DNA of 64,000 nucleotides. Source: Pseudomonas sessilinigenes. GTDB lineage: Bacteria; Pseudomonadota; Gammaproteobacteria; Pseudomonadales; Pseudomonadaceae. Under the pieces are notes generated by a model. It did not search any database. It was not told the DNA's origin and saw only the letters and a list, made by a program, of their open reading frames with translations. The first letter of the stretch is position 1; the number at the start of each line of letters is the position of its first letter. The stretch spans positions 2,542,001 through 2,606,000 of the forward strand of contig NZ_CP027706.1 of assembly GCF_003850565.1 (NCBI RefSeq), read 5' to 3'. Positions 57,375-64,000 of the stretch are shown piece after piece. A program made the position numbers and the translations under genes.

Positions 57375-58232
57375 ATGGTCGCCAACTTCACCCTGGACGT
57401 GGATTCGGTCCGGGCTTTCGTGGTCATCGCCGATTCGCAGAGCTTCACCCGTGCCGCGCAATGTCTGGGCACGACCCAAGGGGCGCTCAGCGTCAAGCTC
57501 AAGCGCCTGGAAGACAAGCTCGGGCATCGTTTGATCGAGCGCACCCCGCGCCATGTGCGGCTGTCCACCAAGGGCGAGCTGTTCATCGAGTCGGCCCGGG
57601 ACTTTCTCGCGGCCCACGAGCGGGCCTTGGCCAACCTGGCCACCCAGCGCAAGCATCTGAAGCTCGGCATGGCCTGCCATGTCATGGGGCCGGAGATCAC
57701 TACGCTGCTGGCCCGGTTGAAATCCATGGACCCGGGCTTGTCCATCGAGGTACGGCTCGACAGCGTCGGGCCATTGCTCGATGACTACGACGCTGGAGCG
57801 CTGGATGCGGTGATCATCCGCGACTGTGAAGATCGCCGTGACGGCAACGTGTTGTGCGTCGAAACCTTCGGTTGGTTCGCCGCCGCAGACTTCGAATTCA
57901 ATCGCAACGAGCCCTTGCGCGTCGCCAACCTGAGCCCGCAATGCGGCGTGCGGGATCTTGCGGCGTTGTCGCTCGATCGCGCGGCCATCCCTTGGGTCGA
58001 AGTGTTCGTTGGCGGCGGGGTATCCACTGTCGTCGCGGCGATCTGTGCCGGGCTGGCGGTGGGCGTCTTGCCTTGCCGCCTGGCTCCGGTGGAACTGGTG
58101 GAGGTCTCCCAGCGTTTCGACCTGCCTGGCCTGCCATCGTCGAAGCTGGTGGTGCATTCCAAACTGTCGGACACCCGCACCCGTGAGTCCCTGCGAGTCA
58201 TCGCCAGCGCCTTTCGCGAACCACGTAGCTAG
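57375..58232 (+). CDS. LysR-family transcriptional regulator
   Basis: This protein of about 285 residues has a LysR winged helix (DSVRAFVVIADSQSFTRAAQCLGTTQGALSVKLKRLEDKLGHRLIER) and a periplasmic-binding-like effector domain from about residue 90 (LKLGMACHVMGPEITTLLARL). I prefer the ATG at 57375 with GGGAT upstream; an in-frame ATG at 57351 would add eight residues. It is divergent from the MFS exporter by about 140 bases, the standard layout for a LysR and its target. Confidence 0.9.
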   Translation: MVANFTLDVDSVRAFVVIADSQSFTRAAQCLGTTQGALSVKLKRLEDKLGHRLIERTPRHVRLSTKGELFIESARDFLAAHERALANLATQRKHLKLGMACHVMGPEITTLLARLKSMDPGLSIEVRLDSVGPLLDDYDAGALDAVIIRDCEDRRDGNVLCVETFGWFAAADFEFNRNEPLRVANLSPQCGVRDLAALSLDRAAIPWVEVFVGGGVSTVVAAICAGLAVGVLPCRLAPVELVEVSQRFDLPGLPSSKLVVHSKLSDTRTRESLRVIASAFREPRS

Positions 58233-58312
58233 GCTCGCTCAGGCCCCGCAGAGCTCGACGAGATGTAGGCACAGGGGCCCGACACCGGTTTCGACTGGGC
58301 CGCTGACAGGCG

Positions 58313-58927
58313 TCAGTCGACGATCACCCGCTCCTCCGGGCCACCGCCCAGGCATACGCTCAACTGCTCGCCCGCCTTGTTGAATGCGCAATAGGGCAGG
58401 GCCCGCTGGCGCATGGCGTTCAAGGGAGGAAGGATGAACAGCGCCGCGAGGATCAATGCCCAGACGGTGCGCAGGAACAGCTCATCGGCGCTGGTGGCCG
58501 AAGGGCGTGGTGCCAGGCGTCGTCGGCGCAACAGTTGCACGCCGCTGTAGATGAAGGCGCAACCAATGGCCATGGCGTAGTCCAGCTCCCGGGCCATGGG
58601 GCTGAACATCAGGTTGCCGCCGGCATCGTCCGGGTAGTTGATCCGCCACCAGGCGCCCAGCAGCAAAGGCGCCACGCCGGCACCGATCCAGGCCAGGCGA
58701 GCTCCGGGCACTCGGGTCAGCAAGGCCAGGCCCAGGCCCAGGGCACACGCCAGCCAGATGCTGAGGTACAGGATGAAGCCCATTGAACCGCCGAACAGGG
58801 TGCCGCCGACATCCCGCGGGACAATCAATTGCACGTCACAAAACACCATCAGCGCCAGCGGCGCCGCGACGGCGACCCAGCACAGGGGGTGGTAGAGCCA
58901 GGACCAGAGGGTGAACAGGCGGGGCAT
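58313..58927 (-). CDS. Multi-pass membrane protein of unknown function
   Basis: This 204-residue protein has about five or six hydrophobic segments (LYHPLCWVAVAAPLALMVF, GFILYLSIWLACALGLGLALL, WIGAGVAPLLLGAWW, AIGCAFIYSGVQL, TVWALILAALFILPP). A short C-terminal domain with two cysteines follows (LPYCAFNKAGEQLSVCLGGG). The start at 58927 begins just before TM1; the upstream extension of the frame is polar and unlikely. It is followed upstream by another small membrane protein on the same strand. I do not recognise the family. Confidence 0.65.
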   Translation of the reverse strand: MPRLFTLWSWLYHPLCWVAVAAPLALMVFCDVQLIVPRDVGGTLFGGSMGFILYLSIWLACALGLGLALLTRVPGARLAWIGAGVAPLLLGAWWRINYPDDAGGNLMFSPMARELDYAMAIGCAFIYSGVQLLRRRRLAPRPSATSADELFLRTVWALILAALFILPPLNAMRQRALPYCAFNKAGEQLSVCLGGGPEERVIVD

Positions 58928-58968
58928 GGGTAAACTCGATGAAGGTGAAGGGTGGTTGCGGTGCAGGT

Positions 58969-59382
58969 TCAGGCGAGTGCCAGTGCACTGCCGACGGCAA
59001 ACAGCAGCAAGGCCAGGCTGATGCCTACCAGCGGGATGCGAAACCAGTAGCGGACGGCCAGGACCCACAGCCCGGCGAGGAAGGCCAGGCCCAGGTACAA
59101 AAGCCCCGGGGCCTGTTGCAGCAGCTCGGGATGCAGCCAGGCCAGGTAGCCATAGACCAGGCCAAAGAGCATGGCGCCCAGGCTATGGCTGGCGTTGAAA
59201 CCGATCCAGGCGCGCCACAGGCTGGTCTGGGCGCTGATCACCGGGGCGACCGCACGCATGCGTTCGGCCAGGGCCGGGTCGCGGGGCTGGAACTTGTCGG
59301 TGGCGAAGGTGTAGATCAGGTGCAGGGTACCGAGCAGCAGCACGATGGCTGCGCCGGCGACGAGCAGGGCAGGTGCCGACAC
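58969..59382 (-). CDS. Four-helix membrane protein of unknown function
   Basis: This 137-residue protein has four hydrophobic helices: LLVAGAAIVLLLGTLHLIYTF, SLGAMLFGLVYGYLAWL, LLYLGLAFLAGLWVLAV and ISLALLLFAVGSALALA. The conserved-looking GTLHLIYTF and ASHSLGAMLFG histidines lie at membrane edges. It starts with GTG at 59382, seven bases after AAGGA. It is 41 bases upstream of the preceding membrane-protein gene on the same strand, suggesting an operon. Confidence 0.65.
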   Translation of the reverse strand: MSAPALLVAGAAIVLLLGTLHLIYTFATDKFQPRDPALAERMRAVAPVISAQTSLWRAWIGFNASHSLGAMLFGLVYGYLAWLHPELLQQAPGLLYLGLAFLAGLWVLAVRYWFRIPLVGISLALLLFAVGSALALA

Positions 59383-59492
59383 GATTCATCCTTGGGTGGT
59401 GGGCAGGGGCGCCGAGTATGCCGGGGCGCCCGGGGTTTTGCACCTGCTGGTGCAAGGGGCCGGGCAGGGCGCCGCCCGCCCGGCCCGATGCT

Positions 59493-61265
59493 TCAGAACT
59501 GCTCGTCGGCGAGGCTGAACAGCGGCGAGCTGCCGGCACGGATGCTCTGCTCCAGGCCAAGGATGCGCGGCAGCAGGCGGCTGAAATAGAAGTCCGCGGT
59601 GCCAAGCTTGGCGCTGTAGAAGCGTTCGTCCTCGGCGCGCTTGTGCCCGGCCACCTGGGCCATGCGCGCCCACAGGTAGGCGTAGGCCACATGACCGAAC
59701 AACTGCAGGTACTCGACGCAGGCGCTGCCCACGGCGTTGGGGTTCTGCACGGCCTGTTCGCACAGCCAGTCGCTGAGTCCTTCCAGGCGCTGCACGGCAT
59801 CGAGCAGTTGCGCCGAATAGGCCGAGCCGGGCAGGTAGGCGTAGTCGCGGATCTCGCCGGTGAACAGGCGCAGGGCCACGCCGCCGTTGGCCACCACCTT
59901 GCGCCCCAGGAGGTCCAGGGCCTGGATGCCGTTGGTGCCTTCGTAGATCTGCGCGATGCGCACGTCGCGCACCAGTTGCTCCTGGCCCCACTCACGGATG
60001 TAGCCGTGGCCGCCGAACACCTGCTGGCCCAGCACGCAGCTGTCCAGGCCGTTGTCGGTGAAGAACGCCTTGGCCACCGGGGTCAGCAGCGCCACCAGGG
60101 CTTGGGCGTTGTGCCGCTCATGGGGCTGGTCGGCGAACTTGGCCAGGTCCAACTGCTGGCCGACGTAGCTGGCGAAGGCCCGGCCGCCCTCGGTCATGGC
60201 CTTCATCGACAGCAGCATGCGCCGCACGTCCGGGTGGTTGATGATCGGGTCGGCGACCTTGTCCTTGGCCACCGGGCCCGACGGAGCCCGGCTCTGCAGG
60301 CGTTCGCGAGCGTAGGTCCGGGCGTTCTGGTAGGAGTTCTCGGCGCAGCCGATGCCCTGGATGCCGATGGACAGGCGCTCGTAGTTCATCATGGTGAACA
60401 TCGCCGCCAGGCCCTTGTTGGCCTCGCCCACCAGGTAGCCGCTGGCGCCATCGAAGTTCAGCACGCAGGTGGCCGAGCCCTTGATCCCCATCTTGTGCTC
60501 GATGGAACCGCAGCTCACGGCGTTGGCCTGGCCCAGGTTGCCGTTGGCGTCGACGTGGATCTTGGGCACCAGGAACAGCGAGATGCCCTTGGGCCCGGCC
60601 GGGGCATCCGGCAGCTTGGCCAGCACCAGGTGGATGATGTTCTCGGTCAGGTCCTGCTCGCCGCCGGTGATGAACATCTTGCTGCCGCTGATGCGGTAGC
60701 TGCCGTCGGCCTGGGGTTCGGCGCGGGTGCGGATGATCCCCAGGTCAGTGCCGGCGTGGGCCTCGGTCAGGCACATGGAGCCGGCCCAGCGGCCTTCGTA
60801 CATCGCCGGCAGGTAGCGCGCCTTGAGTTCCTCGCTGGCGTGGGCGTCGATGGCCAGGCAGGCGCCGGAGCTCAGGGTCGAGTACAGGGCGAAGCTGGAG
60901 TTGGCGCCGTAGAGCATCTCCTCGAACTGCACCGCGAGCATCTTCGGCATGCCCATGCCGCCATAGGCCGGGTTGCCGCCCAGGCCGACCCAGCCCCCCT
61001 GGATATAGGTCGCGTAGGCCTCCTTGAAGCCTGCGGGGGTGCGCACCTGGCCGGCGTCCCAGGTGGCGCCTTCTTCGTCGCCGCTGCGGTTGAGCGGGGC
61101 CACCAGGGTGGCAGTGACCTTGGCGGCTTCCTCGAGGATCGCATCGGCGGTGTCGCCGTCCACGATGTCCGCCAGGGCCGGCAGCCGGGCCCAGAGCTTG
61201 GGGGCGTTGAACACTTCATGCAGGACGAAGCGCATGTCGCGCAGGGGAGCGTTGAATTCGGGCAT
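59493..61265 (-). CDS. Acyl-CoA dehydrogenase (FadE/DmdC-like long form)
   Basis: This 590-residue flavoprotein of the longer acyl-CoA dehydrogenase type has an extra C-terminal domain. Landmarks are MCLTEAHAGTDLGIIRTRAEP (substrate/FAD loop), YRISGSKMFITGGEQDL and FGGHGYIREWGQEQLVRDVRIAQIYEGTNGIQALDLLGRK, where the Glu of YEGTN is the likely catalytic base. It oxidises an acyl-CoA to the 2-enoyl form. It lies downstream of an acyl-CoA synthetase on the same strand (112-base gap), so the two catalyse successive steps. Confidence 0.93.
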   Translation of the reverse strand: MPEFNAPLRDMRFVLHEVFNAPKLWARLPALADIVDGDTADAILEEAAKVTATLVAPLNRSGDEEGATWDAGQVRTPAGFKEAYATYIQGGWVGLGGNPAYGGMGMPKMLAVQFEEMLYGANSSFALYSTLSSGACLAIDAHASEELKARYLPAMYEGRWAGSMCLTEAHAGTDLGIIRTRAEPQADGSYRISGSKMFITGGEQDLTENIIHLVLAKLPDAPAGPKGISLFLVPKIHVDANGNLGQANAVSCGSIEHKMGIKGSATCVLNFDGASGYLVGEANKGLAAMFTMMNYERLSIGIQGIGCAENSYQNARTYARERLQSRAPSGPVAKDKVADPIINHPDVRRMLLSMKAMTEGGRAFASYVGQQLDLAKFADQPHERHNAQALVALLTPVAKAFFTDNGLDSCVLGQQVFGGHGYIREWGQEQLVRDVRIAQIYEGTNGIQALDLLGRKVVANGGVALRLFTGEIRDYAYLPGSAYSAQLLDAVQRLEGLSDWLCEQAVQNPNAVGSACVEYLQLFGHVAYAYLWARMAQVAGHKRAEDERFYSAKLGTADFYFSRLLPRILGLEQSIRAGSSPLFSLADEQF

Positions 61266-61377
61266 TGCAGGAAACCTCGTGCAAGGGTGGAGGTTGCACG
61301 GCCGTGGCCGCGTGATTCAAAAGGGGCAGGCCCCGCGAACATGCCGAGGCAGCATGCGCGGGGATCTTGGGTTCAGG

Positions 61378-63000
61378 CTAGAGGTTTTTCGCCATGTCGC
61401 GCAGGACGAACTTCTGGATCTTGCCGGTGGAAGTCTTGGGCAACTGGCTGAAGACCACGGTGCGCGGCACCTTGAACCCCGCCAGGTGCTCGCGGCAGAA
61501 GGCGATGATCTGGGCTTCGCGCACGTCCTGGTGGTCGGCCTTGAGGGTGATGAAGGCGCAGGGCGTTTCGCCCCATTTTTCGTCGGGCCGGGCCACTACC
61601 GCCGCTTCCAGCACCGCCGGATGGCGATAGAGCACGCCTTCGAGCTCGATGGTGGAGATGTTCTCGCCTCCGGAAATGATGATGTCCTTGAGTCGGTCGC
61701 GGATCTCCACGTAGCCGTCCGGATGGGTCACGCCCAGGTCGCCGGTGTGGAACCAGCCGCCTTCGAAGGCTTCGGCGGTGGCGGTGGGGTTCTTCAGGTA
61801 GCCCTTCATCACCGTGTTGCCGCGCATGAAGATCTCGCCGATGGTCTGGCCGTCCCGGGGCGTGGGTTCCAGGGTCTTCGGGTCGGCCACCATCACCCCT
61901 TCCAGGGTCGGGTAGCGCACGCCCTGGCGCGCCTTGATCTGCGCCCGCTCTTCCAGGGGCAACGGGTCCCAGGCAGCGTGCCAGGCACACAGGGTCACCG
62001 GGCCATAGACCTCGGTCAGGCCGTAGACGTGGGTGACCTGGATGCCCATCTCTTCCACGGCGCCGATCACCTTGGCCGGTGGCGCGGCCCCGGCCACCAT
62101 GGCCTTGACCGGGTGGTCGATGGCCGCCTTGGCCGATTCCGGCATGTTCACCAGGGCATTGAGCACGATGGGCGCGCCGCACAGGTGGCTGACCTGGTGT
62201 TCGCGGATCAGGTTGAGGATCTTCTGCGGGTCGACCCGGCGCAGGAATACGTGGACCCCGGCCAGGGCGGTGACGGTCCAGGGGTAGCACCAGCCGTTGC
62301 AGTGGAACATCGGCAGGGTCCACAGGTACACCGGGTGGTTGCCCATGGCCCAGGTCATCTGGTTGCCCAGGGCGTTGAGGTAGGCGCCGCGGTGGTGATA
62401 GACCACGCCCTTGGGATTGCCGGTGGTGCCGGAGGTGTAGTTCAGGGCGATGGCCTGCCACTCGTCATCCGGCCACTGCCAGGCGAACTCCGGGTCGCCC
62501 TCGGCGAGGAACGCCTCGTAGTCCAGGTCGCTGACCGGCTGGCCCTCGCCGTACTCCGGGTCGTCGAGGTCGATCACCAGCGGCGGGTGGTCGAGCATGG
62601 CCACGGCGGCCTGGATCACTGCATGGAACTCGCGGTCGGCGATCAGCACCTTGGCCTCGCCGTGGGCCAGCATGAAGGCGATGGCCTCGGCGTCCAGGCG
62701 CACGTTGAGGGCGTTGAGCACGGCGCCGATCATCGGCACGCCGAAATGCGCCTCGAGCATCGCCGGGATGTTGGGCAGCATCACCGCCACCGTGTCGTTC
62801 TTGCCGATCCCGCGGCCGGCCAGGGCCGAGGCCAGGCGCCGGCAGCGGCTGTAGGTCTGGACCCAGGTGCGACGGATCGAACCATGGACCACCGCCGGGT
62901 AGTCCGGATAGACCGCGGCGGTACGCTCGATGAAGCTCAGGGGCGAAAGGGCGATGTGGTTGACGGCAGACGGCGCAAGGCCTTGCTCGTAGATGGACAT
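61378..63000 (-). CDS. Fatty acyl-CoA synthetase (AMP-forming)
   Basis: This 540-residue ANL enzyme has the P-loop LNYTSGTTGNPKGVVYHHRG, adenylation motif VYGLTEVYGP, WFHTGDLG, hinge region RLKDIIISGGENIS and the C-terminal catalytic lysine in KTSTGKIQK. The sequence resembles the medium-chain/methylmercaptopropionate-CoA ligase group (DmdB-like), but the chain length is not certain. It is the upstream gene of the pair with the acyl-CoA dehydrogenase and is divergent from a PAS-domain sensor. Confidence 0.93.
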   Translation of the reverse strand: MSIYEQGLAPSAVNHIALSPLSFIERTAAVYPDYPAVVHGSIRRTWVQTYSRCRRLASALAGRGIGKNDTVAVMLPNIPAMLEAHFGVPMIGAVLNALNVRLDAEAIAFMLAHGEAKVLIADREFHAVIQAAVAMLDHPPLVIDLDDPEYGEGQPVSDLDYEAFLAEGDPEFAWQWPDDEWQAIALNYTSGTTGNPKGVVYHHRGAYLNALGNQMTWAMGNHPVYLWTLPMFHCNGWCYPWTVTALAGVHVFLRRVDPQKILNLIREHQVSHLCGAPIVLNALVNMPESAKAAIDHPVKAMVAGAAPPAKVIGAVEEMGIQVTHVYGLTEVYGPVTLCAWHAAWDPLPLEERAQIKARQGVRYPTLEGVMVADPKTLEPTPRDGQTIGEIFMRGNTVMKGYLKNPTATAEAFEGGWFHTGDLGVTHPDGYVEIRDRLKDIIISGGENISTIELEGVLYRHPAVLEAAVVARPDEKWGETPCAFITLKADHQDVREAQIIAFCREHLAGFKVPRTVVFSQLPKTSTGKIQKFVLRDMAKNL

Positions 63001-63124
63001 GGTTCGGGCACCCGGTGGCTGATTGTTAGCTCTATTGACCGAGGCGCTCGTTGGCGCCTCGGTGACTTATCCGGAGGCTTTTATATACTGTTTGCAGATT
63101 GATATGGAAGTAATACCTGAGTTG

Positions 63125-63142
63125 TATAGTATTAATACTATA
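63125..63142. promoter_or_regulatory. Perfect 18-bp palindrome between acyl-CoA synthetase and PAS sensor genes
   Basis: TATAGTATTAATACTATA is a perfect inverted repeat located in an AT-rich divergent promoter region, 31 bases before the PAS gene start. It is a likely operator or, in part, a -10 element. Confidence 0.6.
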
Positions 63143-63173
63143 TTGATCGCCGATGATCCCTAAAGGTCCAACG

Positions 63174-64000
63174 ATGATGCAAAGCTCCGCTCACTTGAGT
63201 CATTGGCTGCGCCTGCAGCGCGAAGGCCGCCTGCCAGATTCGCCCTGGCTGGGCCATGACCCGCAGCCCAGTGCGCTGCTGGATGCCGACGCCCGGGCGC
63301 TGGACCTGAACCCGGCGCTGCGCCAGTGGCTGGAGGGCGCGACAGGGGATGGGCTGGCGGCCTGGCTGCCGGTCAACCACCCGGCCCTGGTGCGGGCCTG
63401 CCTCGACCAGCAACGGCCGATCGAGGACGTCGAGGCCCAGTGCGGCGAGCGGATCCTGCTCTGGACCTTCATCCCCGACCCGTATCGCCAGCGGGTCCTG
63501 GCCCGGTGCCGCGAGGCCACCACCCAGGTGCAGGCCGAGCGCGAGTCGGCCAGGGCTCGGCGGCTGTATCGGCTGATCACCGAGAACACCACCGACCTGA
63601 TTTCCCGGCACACCCCCGATGGCTGCTTCCTCGACGCCTCGCCTGCGTCCTGGACCCTGCTCGGTTACTGGCCCGAGGAGCTGCGCGGCATGCCCGCCCG
63701 CAGCCTGTTGCACAGCCGCGGGCTGGCCGGGCTGATGCAGCGCACCGGGGATGCCCTGGAGCAGGACGGCTACCACACCATGACCTATCGCATCCGCCAT
63801 CGCGACGGCCACTACCTGTGGTTCGAGACCGCCTGCCGGGCGATCCGCGAGACCTACACCGGGGCGGTGGTGGAGGTGGTGGCGGTATCCCGGGACATCA
63901 CCGCCCGGGTCCAGGCCGAGGAGAACAAGCGGCGCCTGGCCGAGGTGGTGGAGGCCAACCCCGATCCGGTGCTGTTCGTCCAGCCGGGCGGCAGTGTCAC
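63174..64000 (+). CDS. PAS-domain sensor protein (3' end outside window)
   Basis: The first 275 residues are visible. After about 125 residues of low-similarity sequence comes a PAS domain with PAC motif (LYRLITENTTDLISRHTPDGCFLDASPASWTLLGYWPEELRG, later YRIRHRDGHYLWFETACRAI and EVVAVSRDITARVQAEENKRRLAEVVEANPDPVLF). The last segment starts a second PAS domain. The output domain lies outside the window; a histidine kinase, GGDEF/EAL or sigma-54 activator would all fit. Paired ATGs follow AAAGG. Confidence 0.8.
   Translation, partial: MMQSSAHLSHWLRLQREGRLPDSPWLGHDPQPSALLDADARALDLNPALRQWLEGATGDGLAAWLPVNHPALVRACLDQQRPIEDVEAQCGERILLWTFIPDPYRQRVLARCREATTQVQAERESARARRLYRLITENTTDLISRHTPDGCFLDASPASWTLLGYWPEELRGMPARSLLHSRGLAGLMQRTGDALEQDGYHTMTYRIRHRDGHYLWFETACRAIRETYTGAVVEVVAVSRDITARVQAEENKRRLAEVVEANPDPVLFVQPGGSV

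Noticed and set aside
63125..63142. Possible third FrmR operator because the half-sites match those at 3832
   Set aside because: The arms are in the reverse order and there is no central G tract, so the FrmR architecture is absent.

Overview
The window looks like Pseudomonas chromosome, most likely from the P. fluorescens/protegens/chlororaphis group. The evidence is a high-GC genome, a bkdR/bkdA1-A2-B-lpdV cluster in its usual divergent arrangement, a preT-preA-dihydropyrimidinase cluster, a LexA box of Pseudomonas type, and intergenic repeats of the kinds common in fluorescent pseudomonads. This assignment rests on gene content and recognised protein families, not on a database search. No rRNA, tRNA, CRISPR array or insertion sequence was seen.

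Layout. (1) 1-3.2 kb: the 5' part of an unusual cytochrome P450 gene, divergent from an ArsR-type regulator and a small P-loop kinase, then an AraC regulator. (2) 3.2-21.9 kb: an accessory-looking block whose base composition is by eye lower in GC and whose intergenic gaps are long. It holds a formaldehyde-detoxification module (two frmR genes, frmA, a VOC protein, fghA, a type II NADH dehydrogenase, a DUF3422 protein). A second module follows that I do not recognise as a described pathway: an acetoacetate-decarboxylase-like enzyme, an NCS1-type permease with a small coupled membrane protein, an imine-reductase-like dehydrogenase, a phytanoyl-CoA-type dioxygenase, an alpha/beta hydrolase, a cupin, a DJ-1/PfpI protein, two short-chain dehydrogenases and an AraC regulator with a sigma-54-type promoter. 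(3) 22-26 kb: a DMT exporter, a Sel1-like secreted protein, and a LexA-controlled radical-SAM/TIGR03915 pair. (4) 25.9-32.9 kb: ilvE and the branched-chain keto acid dehydrogenase operon with its Lrp-type regulator. (5) 32.9-44.5 kb: an HD-GYP phosphodiesterase, a chemoreceptor, a DASS transporter, a DapF-like protein with an altered active site, an EmrBA-like efflux pair, copCD, an acetyltransferase and a probable orphan immunity gene. (6) 44.5-53.1 kb: a complete-looking reductive pyrimidine catabolic locus (RutR-like TetR, preA, preT, dihydropyrimidinase, NCS1 permease, N-carbamoyl amidohydrolase). (7) 53.3-64 kb: a lone sulfonate-type binding protein, a HAD hydrolase, two small conserved proteins, an MFS/LysR pair, two membrane proteins, an acyl-CoA dehydrogenase, an acyl-CoA synthetase and the start of a PAS-domain sensor.

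How the parts may work together. The 11-21.5 kb module has the shape of an uptake-and-degradation pathway: permease, oxygenase, hydrolase, reductases, decarboxylase and regulator. Many 2-oxoglutarate oxygenases release formaldehyde when they demethylate a substrate, and the neighbouring frm module would oxidise that formaldehyde to formate. This link is inference from gene order. The pyrimidine locus can be read as a full route: uptake, reduction by PreTA, ring opening, then N-carbamoyl hydrolysis. The bkd/ilvE block covers valine, leucine and isoleucine breakdown down to acyl-CoAs.
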